Positions 44,614 through 57,200 of a stretch of 64,000 nucleotides of DNA are shown in pieces. The stretch covers positions 744,001-808,000 of the forward strand of contig JAZAYU010000170.1 of NCBI GenBank assembly GCA_038501625.1, given 5' to 3'. Under the pieces are notes generated by a model. It had not been told where the DNA came from, did not search any database, and was given only the letters and a program-made list of their open reading frames with translations. Position 1 is the first letter of the stretch, and the number at the start of each line of letters is the position of its first letter. A program made the translations under genes and the position numbers. The stretch comes from Corbicula japonica (lineage: Eukaryota; Mollusca; Bivalvia; Venerida; Cyrenidae).

Positions 44614-46559
44614 CCTCCACATTTTAACTCTTTTGTGCAATCTTCAACTAACTTGATTAGAATGTTTAAGGTAAACATATCCAGTTCAATGACTGGCAGA
44701 TAGCTTTGAACACACTAGATAGTGTCCTGTAATGGCTGTTTTTCCACCAAATTAGGACTGTCCAAGGCCCCAGTTTTTCAGAATGCTGTGGGCATAAAAT
44801 GTCTGCTTAAATCTAAACAAGATATTGTAGATCACAGCAATTGCGTTGATTCGCCGTTGGAGTCATTGATATTTCATTGCATTTTTTAAAATCAAATTAG
44901 CAATGGATACTTTCTTAATTAAAATGATAATCTACATCAAACTTTGACCATATATGTACATAAAATATCTTATACAAGTTTGATAACCAGTTAGATTGCT
45001 CTTATCACTCTTGAGTTATGCCCTTCAACTGGAAATATTTGACAATTTACATCCATACCTATCAAGACCTATATTTAGTATCTCTAAAATTTGTAGGACT
45101 GTTGAAGGGGACAATAACAGCTCAGCTAAGTATGGTTACAAGCAAGATTACATTAGCAAAGACACTTAGGAGTTATGGGCCTTTAATTGCCGAAACTTAA
45201 ACAAATAAACAATTTCTGCTCTCTGACGGTTTTGTAGCAGTTTGACAATCTTGTTCTTTATTAGATGTACAAGAAACAAGTTTTTTTATTAATCATTCTA
45301 TTAAATCATTCGTATATGTTGAGTTAAACAATATGTGTGTTAAACACATTTATGTTTCTACTTTCTATGTGCAATCAATGCAGATGAAATTAAAAAAGAA
45401 TCTAAATCAAAGACAAATACAAGTAAATAAGAAGTGATATGACGACATCAAACTAAAATATTTTAGTAAACATTTGGTTTAAAGATTATTTTGGAGATTA
45501 CCAAACTAATATTTTTTATAGTGTACCATGGACTGCTTTCGCTTTAGAGCTCATTCGAAATAGCACAAGGGAGTCTTTAATACATGTTAGTTATGGCTAT
45601 TGATCAATATGCTTGTGGCTAGTGCTACACTTAAACTATAGTCAGACATACTCGCACTTGTCCTTGACAAAATTTTCAAGCTTCTGAACGTCAGTGCTGT
45701 TCTAAGAGTAAGGTCTGGGTCCATCTACGGGTAGTGCTTCCAATAAATATTGATGGTTCCATTTGGACAGTCTAAGGAGTCTTAAGAGTCAGGTCTATGG
45801 TTTGTTATGTTTAATTATTACAGCTTAATCTTGATCATTCTTTTTTTTTTCTTGAAACAATGAATCAATTTTCATTCACATGGAACTGGTTTTAATAATA
45901 CTAAGCTTGATGGTTAAGGAACCTCATGGAGACTATATGTTTCTGTTACCAGTTATTGTCTCAACAGTCGCTTTGCTTCAAATATGGCCTTAGTTTTCAT
46001 GAAAGGAAAGTTTCAGTCTTAGAAAACGTGTTTAACCCCTTCTGAGCCTGAATAGAAATGTTGAAGTAGCAAGTTGATTTTAAAACTTTCTTTGAAATTG
46101 ACCGGAAGGCAATATTATGCCATGCATGGTAGTACATATACTCCCTTCTTTGGGTAGGACTGCATCTAGAATAGCAAAGTAGACCAAACAGAAAAGTATT
46201 CATAAACCAAACATTGGCAAGGGACCAAAAACCTAGGAATAGGGATGTGAAAATAATAGGTGCTATGGTTATACTATCAGCTTGTAGTTGATAACAGTAT
46301 TTTAAACTATTTCAGCTCCTGTCAAAGTGTTTCAGTCAATTCTGGATACTAGCACTACCCTTATAATGGAGTGAGGGCTTGGGTCTGAAAGATATTATCC
46401 TTTAAATAATACAAGTAACCTAGTCATTGCTATTATAAGCTAACTCTAATAATAGGGTTGAGGATCCTAGTAAAGGAAAGCATTGTCATCAGAACAAAGG
46501 GTCCAGATTCCCTCCTAGGGTTACCTTATTCTAATTCTTGGATCCTGCATCCTTTTTTT
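44614..46559. other. Intergenic, no feature recognised
   Basis: AT-rich sequence without convincing exons, frames or repeat structure. Confidence 0.4.
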
Positions 46560-47195
46560 GCCCCCACTCTGAAAGTGTAGGGGCCTTATAGGCCTTGTCA
46601 ATCCGTCCCTCCGTACTTACGAAACCTGTGTCACACATAACTCAAAAAGTATGAGAGCGAACAATCATGAAACTTAACAGGTATGTTGACCATCATATGT
46701 GCACCTGGGTTTCGTTTTGGGACACGCCTGTTAAGACTAGAGTTACGGTACCTTATGCATTTCAATATAATTCATTCAGCATGTAATCTTGAGTCATATG
46801 TAATTTCAAAAGTATAAGAGTGGCAGTCATGAAACTTTACAGACATGTTGACCATCATGTGAAGTTGTGCACCTGGGGTTTCGTTTTTTTTGCCAAGCCT
46901 GTTAAGACCAGAGTTATGGCCCCATTTCAATATAATGCATTCAGTGTGTAATCTTGTGTCGTAGGTAAGTACAAAAATATCAGTCACAGTCTTAAAACTT
47001 TATAGGCATGTTGACCATCAAACTGCACTCATATTAAATATTGTGAACTGCAAATTCATCTGTTTTTTTTTTCTTTTGTACTTTGACCACAATATTGGCA
47101 TGTTTCACAATCAAGAAGGTGATTACACTATTCTGTGGTGTAGGATGCAAGATCGTGTCATTATAATGACTCTGCTAGCGTTTACAAGAGTCCCT
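46560..47195. mobile_element. Satellite-cored non-autonomous element, fourth type
   Basis: The left end is 'gcccccactctgaaagtgtaggggcctt' followed by 'ccgtccctccgt'. The core is about three diverged copies of a roughly 145-150 bp unit ('...catgaaactt.acag.catgttgaccatcat...'). The right end is near 'acaagagtccctcg'. The layout (CCGTC-rich left end, satellite core) matches the elements at 4457 and 10108. Confidence 0.5.
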
Positions 47196-49282
47196 CGTTC
47201 TATATTTGGGCAATGCTAACATCCAGAAGTGAATGTTTCTCCATTTTACATAAGCAGTCCTATTTCTCTAAGCTCAAGCAATATATACATGTATATTTTG
47301 ACATTAACAGGAAGACTACTTTACTTACTATCCTTAAAAGACTTACGATATTTGGGATTTTACTTTTTTTTTACTAGTTTATGCTAGAAATTGGCCAATT
47401 TACCGTTATGCTGTTATGCGTCATTATGTGACTGTACCAGAAATACAACACGCACTCTGATTTGCTTAACTTGTGAGGAGGATGTTAAAATCATATTAGA
47501 ATACAAATGTGTTGATGCTGTTGTGAAGGAAGTGCCTTTTTATGAGTGAGTATGGGGGATTAGATCTACTTCCAAGAAGTAGAAGACATTAAAACGGGTA
47601 AAGTAACAATAAACACTAAACACAGATCTATTGGAGACATCTGAACTTCGACAAAATGTGTCACCAAATTATCATATTATTATATTTTATTGAATTAACT
47701 CCCTTTATTTGGTGTTTTACAAAGCATTTCCTTTCAGGTTTGCTTCTTTAACTGAAGCAGATCATACTCTATATACATAGTAAGTAACAAAATAAACTAA
47801 CATAAAATGTGTTGATTATCCATTTAAGGTTTTATTAAAAGAATACTTGCTATAATGGTGTGGATGGGGTAATTGTATACACAATTTTAAAGTTTTATCA
47901 TTAATAAGTTATAATAACGCATATTCTTCATCATAAAATGTCTTCTAAAACATCTAAATTAATGTTTAGAAGTGTTGTGTGAAGCATTTGTATAAAGATT
48001 TACAACTGATATGAACAGATAATTTGCTTAAATCATAAAATAGGGAAAATCATAAATAGTTGTGTTTTCTTTGTATATTTTACCAACAAAAATGTCTTAA
48101 AATAGATATTAGTCCAATATTTAGCGCTAATAATACATATTAAATAAATAATGGTTGCTTGATCATATAAAAACTTATGATGATACTAAAATTTGGACTG
48201 AAATCAATGCAACTCGTCATTATATCTAAATATTTTAAAGTTAACTTATAATTCTATATCAAAGTTATCTCCCTTATTTTTCCATGGTTCGCAATAAAAT
48301 AATTTTTGCAGGCCACCTAATTTCATTGAGACATACCATAAACTTCAATAAAATCGAGAAATAAAAAGTATATCTTGTCGGCCTTACCTCGACAAAATTT
48401 TCAGCTTCAGAATCTAGACTATTACCCACTAGAATTGCAATAGACGATAGAAGACGATAACTTTATATACTTTATCTACCTTCTAAAACTTCTACACTTG
48501 GTCGTTCATTTTCTTGCTGGATTTCGCTGAGTCAGCATCGAGGGAAATCTCGTCTTTTTTCCTCCCTTTCATACTTATTTGTAAAGAAAACAAAACACGA
48601 CATGCCCACTTGCACCAAGAACTGATCCATATAATATTCAAGTGACGTAAATTTTAAAATATGCAAGATTTTACTTTCCAGGCATTTATACACACAATAA
48701 CAAGTGTCATGCAGGAACCACACAATTCATAATACCACGGACAAGGTTAACCAAATCTCAAACGTGAATTAGCTGGACAAAATTTGTGAGATCAGCCGGT
48801 GCGAAGTCGGCTTTTTAGTAAACAGTGTTTTACGCAAATAAATAATATATTAAATGATAAATAATAAAATGATAAACAATATAAAAATGAATCTCAAGCA
48901 TTCCAACATTCGCAGTTAGACTTCAATTTTGATCCATCCCAAGCGAAGGTCAAACACGCTTTTACTAATATATATCTCAAAAAGTTTACATAGGTAAGTT
49001 ACGAGGATACAAGAAAGTCATGTCAGACTCAGTATCATATTTCTCATGTATGCATTTAAAATGATGATTTGTGTTGTTACGTTTTTGTGAATTTATGTTA
49101 ATAGAATTTTAGAGATTTTTTAAATCTCGCTCTATTTCTTTACTGTTCTAACGTGACTTACCATATGCATACATTTGTAATATTCATTTGGGCAAAGTTT
49201 CATTTAACGGCATTTTGCCGTTATTGATATTTTGATAATTTTCTTTGTATTGATGAACGTACTGGGGAGGAGTGTGGTAAGC
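47196..49282. other. Intergenic, no firm feature
   Basis: AT-rich. A minus-strand TATAAAG-like motif near 48456-48464 and a donor-like 'GAG|GTAAGG' near 48391 could mark a small first exon, but the open stretch is too short to call. Confidence 0.3.
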
Positions 49283-49472
49283 CCTTAATATTTCCTAAAT
49301 ATATATTGTGTATCATTGGCATCACATTTGAAAAAGGGAAAAGAAGGTAATGTTCATCCAAGGTGGAGGAACCCGGTCGCTTTGCATTGTTGCTAGCAAC
49401 GGCTTCCTCTTACTTCTGTATCGGTTTGCATCTTTGCTGGGATAAAGCCGAGGTTGAACATTGCAAAATAAG
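49283..49472 (+). repeat. Diverged direct duplicate, copy 1
   Basis: From 'taatatttcctaaatatata' to 'gaacattgcaaaataag', this matches 50098-50288 in order and orientation with many substitutions. Shared landmarks are 'tttcctaaa.atat', 'aaaagaaggtaatgt.catcc', 'cttctgtatc' and 'gaacattgcaaa'. The TTAA-bounded foldback element lies between the two copies. Confidence 0.6.
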
Positions 49473-49479
49473 TTTTTAA

Positions 49480-50041
49480 GGTGGTATCATTTGTCACAAT
49501 ATACTTTTAAAGTTGGGGGGAGTGTGGTTTCATGTTTTCATAAAATTTCATGTTATTTAATAATAAAAAATATTCTTATTACTTCAGATATCATTTATAG
49601 GGAATATAAATGTTACAGATCAATCAGGAATTATAAAGAGAAATATGAAACAATTTCTCTCACTGAGTGTAGCCTTTTTGCCGGGAGTCCAAACTTCCAA
49701 ATTATCCACTATAGTATTAAACTACAGTCACAGGAAGGTTGTCTATATCAAGGTAAACAATGTCTTAGAATTTAGTTCAATAAACTTTACTAGAACAATA
49801 GTAAAAATACTAATTTGGAAGTTTGGACTCCCGGCAAAAAGGCTACACTCAGTGAGAGAAATTGTTTCATATTTCTATTTTTTTTATATAATTCCTGATT
49901 GACCTGTAACATTTATATGCCCTATAATTGATATCTGAAGTAATAAGAAGATTTATAATTATTAAATAACATGAAATTTTATGAAAATAGGAAACCACAC
50001 TCCCCAAATTTTAACAGTATATTGTGTCAAATGATACCACC
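49480..50041. mobile_element. 562-bp TTAA-bounded foldback MITE (piggyBac-like)
   Basis: The element starts 'ggtggtatcatttgtcacaa' and ends with the complement. Arms of about 230 bp match nearly throughout, including 'gtagcctttttgccgggagt' at about 49667-49686 and its complement on the right side. The loop is about 100 bp. TTAA stands immediately outside both ends (49476-49479 and 50042-50045), the target site of piggyBac-type elements. Overlapping open frames on both arms are consequences of the palindrome. Confidence 0.7.
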
Positions 50042-50097
50042 TTAAGAGAAGTAACTCGTTGGCAAACTTCCTACGTATTTTTTCTGGGACCTAGTGT

Positions 50098-50288
50098 GCT
50101 TTATATTTCCTAAACATATGTCGTGTATCCTTAGCCTCACCTTAAAAAAGAAGAAGAAAAGAAGGTAATGTCCATCCGAGAATTTGGAATCGGATTGCTC
50201 TGCATTTTGCCGGCATCTGGTTACTCTTTCTTCTGTATCACTTTGAACCTATGCTTGGATACAGTGGAGGTGAACATTGCAAACAAAC
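50098..50288 (+). repeat. Diverged direct duplicate, copy 2
   Basis: Counterpart of 49283-49472, running from 'ttatatttcctaaacatatg' to 'gaacattgcaaacaaac'. Confidence 0.6.
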
Positions 50289-50299
50289 TTCATTTTAAT

Positions 50300-50321
50300 G
50301 GGGGGGGGGGGGGGGGGGGGG
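50300..50321 (+). repeat. Run of 22 G
   Basis: Uninterrupted G homopolymer. Its length in the assembly is unreliable, and it could form a G-quadruplex on the plus strand. Confidence 0.9.
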
Positions 50322-50839
50322 AATTGGGCTTCGTTTGGAATCTCTGTTATTAACATCAAATGCCCTATAAAACACACAGGATGTGCATTTCACGCATGGC
50401 ACATTGATAGTTAACAAATAATTCATTTTATAGAGGCATAATCATGTGTGTTTATCTTATCCCATCATATAAGTGTTCATTATTTTGATATGCGCATAAG
50501 CAAGGTGGGTAAATAAGGTTGCTATATCGCTGTGAACAAGTCCTTATCTTAAATATCCAGTTGCAACTTTAAAGCGTTACTCGCATAAAATAAATACCGG
50601 GTAATAAAATAGTGTTGAGAGCCTCATTTGAAACAAAAATACAATTGAAGTTAGGAAATCATGCCCGTATATTTTTGCGGTACAATGTGAATTTAATAAA
50701 CAAAAACACAAACCCAAGAACATGTTCTCTACCAGTATGTTAATATGAGATAAGAATCCGCGAAAAAATAATGTGGTTTTCATTATATCATAATGTTCAG
50801 AGCTCTGCAATTAATAGCTATATGGTGCTGAAGTAAACT

Positions 50840-51640
50840 TCAGTTTTCTAAAAGCTTCAAAGCTATCCGGATGTCGGAACCACTTTCGTTGCGTTCAGTA
50901 ACTTGGAATTTTGCACCAGCGGGGTAGATTCTTTCGTGTTGGATGTATGTTGGAAAGAAAACGATATTTCTTGGTTGCCATAGGCTGTTTGCTGAGTTGT
51001 CAATGGAAAACATTACGTTTCGATCTCCCTGTGATCCCAATGTCGGATACGGCAAGATGTTATCCTTTCCGGTTGTCGATGATACGGCATACTGCCAAAC
51101 GAACTTCGTATTTACTTGATATTTGTCAGATTCTTCTTTTGTCAGCTGCAGACGACGATACGTCGGTTTGCTCTCACGAGAAAGTACAGGCCAGTAAAGC
51201 AATAGCATTTGGTAAATCACGGCATATGAACCGAGTGCTAAATCATCTCTAGATGGTCGGTAATTTGTCAGCCGTTGTCTCCTTAACGCCATATTTAAGT
51301 GTGCATACATACATCGGGTTTCGTTATCAAAGTGATATGTGTTAATGATATTTTCAAAGAAAGCTTCACGTTTTCGACTTTCCTTGATCTTGTTACTGTT
51401 AGTGGTGCAAACCACGTTTGTCGAATCAGTCACTTTTGCTTGAATTTTTTCCCTTACTTTATCAGAAACTGAAATTTCCGTGAAAATTTCACCCAGAATA
51501 TCTGTGACAGATGTGTTTGGATCAATTGATTTTGGACAGAATATGTCCTTGTAAGTCGCTAGAGTAGTCGAAAGAAGTCCAAGACCTTCACTCTCTGTGA
51601 ACGTTTCGTAGGGTTCAAATACAGGTTGTACTGGTTTCAT
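50840..51640 (-). CDS. ADP-ribosyltransferase-like protein, ankyrin half missing (copy 1)
   Basis: 266 residues, aligned with the C-terminal two thirds of copies 2 and 3. Conserved landmarks: Y-R-R (Arg162), V-S-S-T (187-189), 'FSIDNSANS.WQPRNI', and Q234-H-E236 followed by R-I-Y-P-A-G-A-K-F-Q-V. In R-S-E ADP-ribosyltransferases the last motif is (E/Q)-x-E with the second Glu catalytic. Here the first position is Gln, unlike the other copies. The ankyrin part is absent: a stop occurs 13 codons before the ATG, and nothing similar was found upstream to about 54 kb. It may be a functional short form or a truncated duplicate. The ART call rests on motif order, not on a search. Confidence 0.7.
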   Translation of the reverse strand: MKPVQPVFEPYETFTESEGLGLLSTTLATYKDIFCPKSIDPNTSVTDILGEIFTEISVSDKVREKIQAKVTDSTNVVCTTNSNKIKESRKREAFFENIINTYHFDNETRCMYAHLNMALRRQRLTNYRPSRDDLALGSYAVIYQMLLLYWPVLSRESKPTYRRLQLTKEESDKYQVNTKFVWQYAVSSTTGKDNILPYPTLGSQGDRNVMFSIDNSANSLWQPRNIVFFPTYIQHERIYPAGAKFQVTERNESGSDIRIALKLLEN

Positions 51641-52321
51641 TATTAGTTTATGCTGTGCTAATATCGCCGATATATTTGTTTATCCACTTTCATTCGCTTC
51701 TTCAGAAGCATTCACTGGTTATGATTCCTCGTTTCTGGAAGTATGTGTGTAATATTCCTGCAAGTTTTACGCATACACATATTAAGCGAGTGCATTAAAA
51801 CAAATTAATAAATGTAAATATAATTGTAATGCGTTCCATAAGAAAATAAAAGAAGCAACGGGATTTTTTTAACATAGGCATTTATATTCTTGTAATTATT
51901 TTAAATTAACTTACATAATTTAGCATGTTTCTTTTTCTAAAAACGATTGTTGAACTCCTTTGAAGCTTGTTTAAGAATGTAGTTCTTGTTTCGGTTGAAT
52001 TTCTTTCATAGCGTTTTAGCTACCCTTTATTAAGAATGTAGTTTTAGTTTTCGGTTAAATTTCTGTTATTTCAGAGAATTCTATTTTAAGGAATGAAACC
52101 ACTGGTATTTGGTTTGTCAACCGCTTTTGTAATATGATTTGTCAAGTCGCTTTGTCAGCTTATCATGACCTCAATTAAATAATCGAGTTTAGAAGGTCTT
52201 GGATATCGTAGACCAATACGCCATACCCACCACCAATTAAAGATAATTGGGTAGCTGTACGGCGCCGGTTTACTTTTCACACGTGTCCTGCAAGTCGGAT
52301 ACGGATTCTTTTTGTTAACTC
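51641..52321. other. Intergenic region upstream of ART-like copy 1
   Basis: Contains a short duplicated segment ('aagaatgtagtt...ttcggtt.aatttct' near 51970-52065). A promoter for copy 1 is expected here but not identified. Confidence 0.35.
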
Positions 52322-53924
52322 CATAGGCGGATCCAGGATTTGTAGTTAGGGGGGGGGGGCGGAAAATAAACAGTCCGACTGGGGGTCCAGGGGGCCGTAA
52401 GGGCCCGTGAAGCTCCCGTGTTTTAGTCATTTCTAAGGGATTCATATGCACATTTCCAGAACCTCAAATATACTTTCCCAGGGTATACAATACAATGTAC
52501 GAGAGCTCTAATCTACTGTGTGCTTAAGGTATGAATCAAACGGAGGCAAAAATAAGATCTTTTGCACAATATATATTTTGAATGTTTGCGTGTTTCCCAC
52601 TTAATGCATCCATGTTTGTTGACTCACTTTACTCAAAGGAAAAATATAAATGGAAGTAAGTGAAAGCGGGAATATTTAAAATACAGAAACGTATTTTACT
52701 ATGAACATGTAAACTGAATTCAAGCGAGAGGAAAAATATAGCAAACACGTAAACTTAGGTATCACAATCGCATTTTGGGTTAGGGAGGGGACGTAAAATT
52801 AAAATGATGATATTGATGATGAAATTTTCGTGCTGCAGCTCTGCTAAAAAAACTCGTCAACATCTTCTGACGTTTCGGCGCGTCAATTGTTGTTGACAAT
52901 TCTAATCAACCCAAAGATAGAATAAAATACGGAAAATTCAAAGGAAAAAGTTGAAACGCAAAGTTTGAAGGTCGAATCAATTTCAGTAGATAGTAGATTA
53001 GTCTCAATAATTCGACTGCAAGCACAGACCCATTATCATACGGACGTTTTCGTTGTCTGTCCTTTACGTCTCAAGCAGTTACGATCAAAACTGTGGTGGA
53101 AATCGACCCGATTTAAATTCTTTTTTTCACATCCACATGAAAATTTCAACACTGGTATGTCAAATATCGTTATAAAACATAAATAATGATAAAAGTAACA
53201 ATAAAATGAACGAATAATCCACAAAATAACTTGTTAAACCTACCACAGCATATGCCGTTTACACGGTGAAAATTATCGATAAACGCGAGTCAGATAAACT
53301 TTATGCGGTGTAATCGACATGGGATGAGGTTTAAAACAGTTTTGCATAAAAAACGAAAACGTTACTTATAAAGGATTACATATATTGATTCTACTTGAAT
53401 GTGGCTTCTCAGGTATGTAAATTAAAAAAAAATATATGTTTAAGATGCTTTATGAAGCAGGCAAAAGATTGAAAAGTTGCGATTCATTTTCCGATCGGCG
53501 GCATATAGAAATAGAAGGAAAATTTTCCGCATTGATTTGAATAGTAACTGGGTTGTGCGCGAAAAGCGACCATCGTATATATAGAAAAGCTCTTGTTGCG
53601 CACAAATAGTTGGGCTAATTGTAGATTAGATCACGATGTTTTGTAAAGCATCTAAATATATCATATAATTTTTTAAACAGCCGTTGGATCATGTTAAAAT
53701 CTTACAAAAAATGAGAATGAATTGTTTGTGAATTGTTCGTTATGTCATTGTATTAGTGTACTCATAGTCTCGAAACTTATTGCACGCGTAGCGTGCGAAA
53801 ATTTTTTGACATTTATATATTATATTTTCCTATATATCATATTTCATTACAGAGAAAAAAACTTTGCTTGGGCAATTTTAGGGGGGGCGTACGCCGGGTC
53901 CGCCCCCCCCTGGATCCGCCTATG
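52322..53924. mobile_element. 1.6-kb non-autonomous DNA transposon with AACTC flanks
   Basis: Inverted termini are 'cataggcggatccagg' at the left and 'cctggatccgcctatg' at the right. AACTC lies directly outside both ends (52317-52321 and 53925-53929), a 5-bp target duplication. G runs follow the left terminus and precede the right one. No transposase frame inside. Superfamily not assigned. Confidence 0.75.
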
Positions 53925-53929
53925 AACTC

Positions 53930-54277
53930 GGCGGCAATCGTAAACGATTTCGCCTTATCTTCGCGATGTCCATTTCTTACTATAACTTCAGAATTAGCTG
54001 AATTACTGTGTCATCGCTGACATGTCTTTGAACCCATCTGAGGCCTTTCATTTCTTACTGACTTCGGGCCGTTGAAAAAAAAAGGTTTCCCACTTTCTAT
54101 TTTTATATTCTAGGGGATTTCCGACACCTAAATTTAGTATCTAAGCTTAACGTTTTTTGTAGATTTTCGAAAATTTATAGGCAATCTGTTTAAAAGACTG
54201 AGAAATTATATCGTGAAATCGAAACCAAAAGTTCCGTAGTCTTAAAAAAAGATTTTTGGATAATCCATGTCGAAACG
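53930..54277. other. Upstream region of ART-like copy 2
   Basis: No gene. It should contain the promoter and 5' UTR of the spliced gene starting at 54278. No clear TATA box was chosen. Confidence 0.3.
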
Positions 54278-57200
54278 ATGGCTGCTCCTTATGGCTGGAA
54301 AGGTTTGAAGAAAGCATTAAACGTTGATACTGCAGGTCAAACTGGGTAAGAGAAAATCATATATTTAAACATATTCGTTGCTTGTTCACATTTTTTCTTT
54401 GTTTTATTGAAGGCGGAGGAGCTAATCAACAATTTAAACCGCAAGCAAACCGTTCGTTAGATTTATGAAAAACATGTTTTATTTTAATAGCACAGCTTTT
54501 CATATTCCGTTAAATATTTAAGCTTGCATATTCACCTTACACATACTGCTTGGTAACAAAAGGTAGAGTAAAAAGAAGCGATTTAGTACAAACGCATGAA
54601 ATATTTAAATTTTTCCATGAGCTAAAATAGTTGATTGTTGAAATAGTTATTTTCTATAGCTCTTTTGATCAGCAAATAACACGCAAAACACAATTATACT
54701 GATGCCGTTGTTTATTTAATGTTCACCAATGAGTTATAAATTCAAACGTTTTTAAATGATTTTATGTTTAGTGTCTCAAACTAGTTGACGCTGAGACAAT
54801 GGTGAATTTCAGCTTTCATCAATTGGACAAATTTTAGTTTTTTAACCAGGTTTTCTTTAGAAAAATCTTATTAGATTGGGGTATGTCGTTGGGCGGGCGG
54901 GCGTCAACATTTTGTGAAGTTTTTTGTGAAAGTTGTGATTTTCCCAGTAACCGTTTAAGGTACAACTTTGAAACTTAACATAGTTGTCTGACATCTCAAT
55001 ACCAATTGTCAGGACAAGTTTCATAATCTCTGACTGTATTTTGACAAAGTTATGCCCCTTTTTCACTTTGCAATTTTGTGAAGTTTTTTGTGAAAGTTGT
55101 CTTTTTCTCAGTACCCGTTTAAGATACAACTTTAAAAATTAAAATAGTTGTCTGACATCTCAATAGCAATTGTCAGGACAAGGTTCATAATCCCTGACTG
55201 TATTTTGATTAAGTCATGCCCCTTTTTCACTTAGAAATTTTATTAAGTTTTTTGTGAAAGTTGTCTTTTTCTCAGTTACCATTCAAGATATAGCTTTGAA
55301 ACTTTACTTAATTGTTTGACATCACAGTACCAATTATCAGGTCAAGTTTCATAACCCCTGATTGTTTTTGCCAAAGTTATGCCCCTTTTTGAGTAAGATT
55401 TTTTGTTAAGTATTTTGTGAATGTTATCTTTTGATGCCAAATTTTCTGTTGACGCTTAGCTTCGTTTGTAGGTAGCTTATATCAACAGGCAGCTTGAGAT
55501 TGCTACCCAGGGGTCTGTGATAAAGGTCAAGGTCACTTGCTAAATATAGAAATTCAGCTTACCCTCAATAACTTGAGTTTGCTTTTACCTCTGGTTGCCA
55601 AACTTAGTATATGAGTAGCTGATATCAAAAGGCAGTTTGGGATTGCCACATGTATCTGTGATCAAGGTCAAGGTCACTGTTGCTAAAAATAGAAATTCAG
55701 TTTTCCCTCAATAATTTGAGTTTGCTTTGGTATATTTACGCCGAACTTAACGTTGGTATCTAATATCAAGATGCAGCTTGAGATTGCTACCCTTGCGCCT
55801 GTGATAAAGCTCAAGGTCACTGTAGCTAAAAATAGAAATTCAGTTTCTGCTCAATAGCTTGAGTTTTCTTTGGCCTATTGACACAAAACGTGGTTAGTGG
55901 GTAGCATATATCACGACACTAGTTAGGATTGATACCCAGGTGTCTGTGATAAAGGTCTAAGTCACTTTTGCTAAAAATAGAAATTTAGGTTTCTCCTTAT
56001 TGCTTGGGTTAGCTGTGATCTATTGACACCAAACTTTTTTGGGTAGCTGATACCAAGACGCAACTCGGGATTTCTACTCAGAAGTCTGTGATCAAGATCA
56101 AGGTCACTGTTGCTAAAAATAGAAGTTCAGTTGCTTCATATCTGATATTTTCTTTACAAAAGTATAAGTATTAAATGAAAACCTGGATAATTCGGCGCGT
56201 GGCGACGTTTTTTTCTTGTTTTGTCCTTTTAATTTGTTTTTGTTTAAATGTTTAATTCAGGTGGATGGTGAAAAATGGCATCGACAATGAAGCTAAAATA
56301 ATAGACAAGTTGCTGATGTCTGCAAAGAACGGAGAATGGCAACACGTGTGGCAGATACTTGGATCGCCAGATCAGCCAATCCGAGATAGAATATTTAACG
56401 TTATCCCCGAAAACCGTAGATGGGGTATTCTCCATCAAGCTATTTACTGGAACAACGTGGAAATTCTTAGATATCTTCTCAAATATGAGGCATGCGATTC
56501 AAACATGAAAGCAAAGGAATGCAAGTCTGAATGCGGTGAAACAACAGGAATGACCGCACTAAAAATTGCCGTCGCTTATAAGCATGGAAATATGGCCGCA
56601 GTTTTATCGAAGCACACGAATCGTATTTCCTGTCAAGATATACCAACTTTCGAATCCTACGAAACTTATAATGAGAACAACAGTCTCGGTCTAATTTCGG
56701 TAACACTTGCTGCCTATAAAAACACGTTTCATCCGAAACCAGTAGATCCGACAAAACCTATTACTACTGTTCTACATGATATTTTTCAAGACATTCTGGA
56801 ATCTGATGATAGAAGAAAATGTATACAAGAGAAGGTAAGCGACTCCGTGTACGTGGTGTGTGCAAACCAAAGTGGAATTGTAAACGACAGCGAATCCTGT
56901 GAAGACTTCTTTGAAAACATAATAAAAACATACACGCTGGAAGAAAATTACATGTACACCTATCTAAATATGGCATTTCGACGACAAAGACAGAAAAACT
57001 ACCGACCGACAGGTGATGACTTGGCACTCGGACCATATGCCGTGATGTATCAAATGCTGCTTCTGTACTGGCCAGCACTTAGTCGAGAAAGCCGAAAAAC
57101 ATACAGAAGAATGTTGTTGAGCGCTCAAGATGCTGACAAGTATCAAGTCGGGACAAAGATTGTTTGGCAGTCGGTTGTGTCTTCGTCTGTTAAAATCGAA

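Noticed and set aside
49461..49902. Frames of 104 and 85 codons
   Set aside because: Run through the arms and loop of the TTAA foldback element; no protein features.
51641..54277. Search for a missing ankyrin-encoding exon for ART-like copy 1 or 2
   Set aside because: No sequence resembling the ankyrin segment was found upstream of copy 1; for copy 2 the ankyrin part is already in exon 2.
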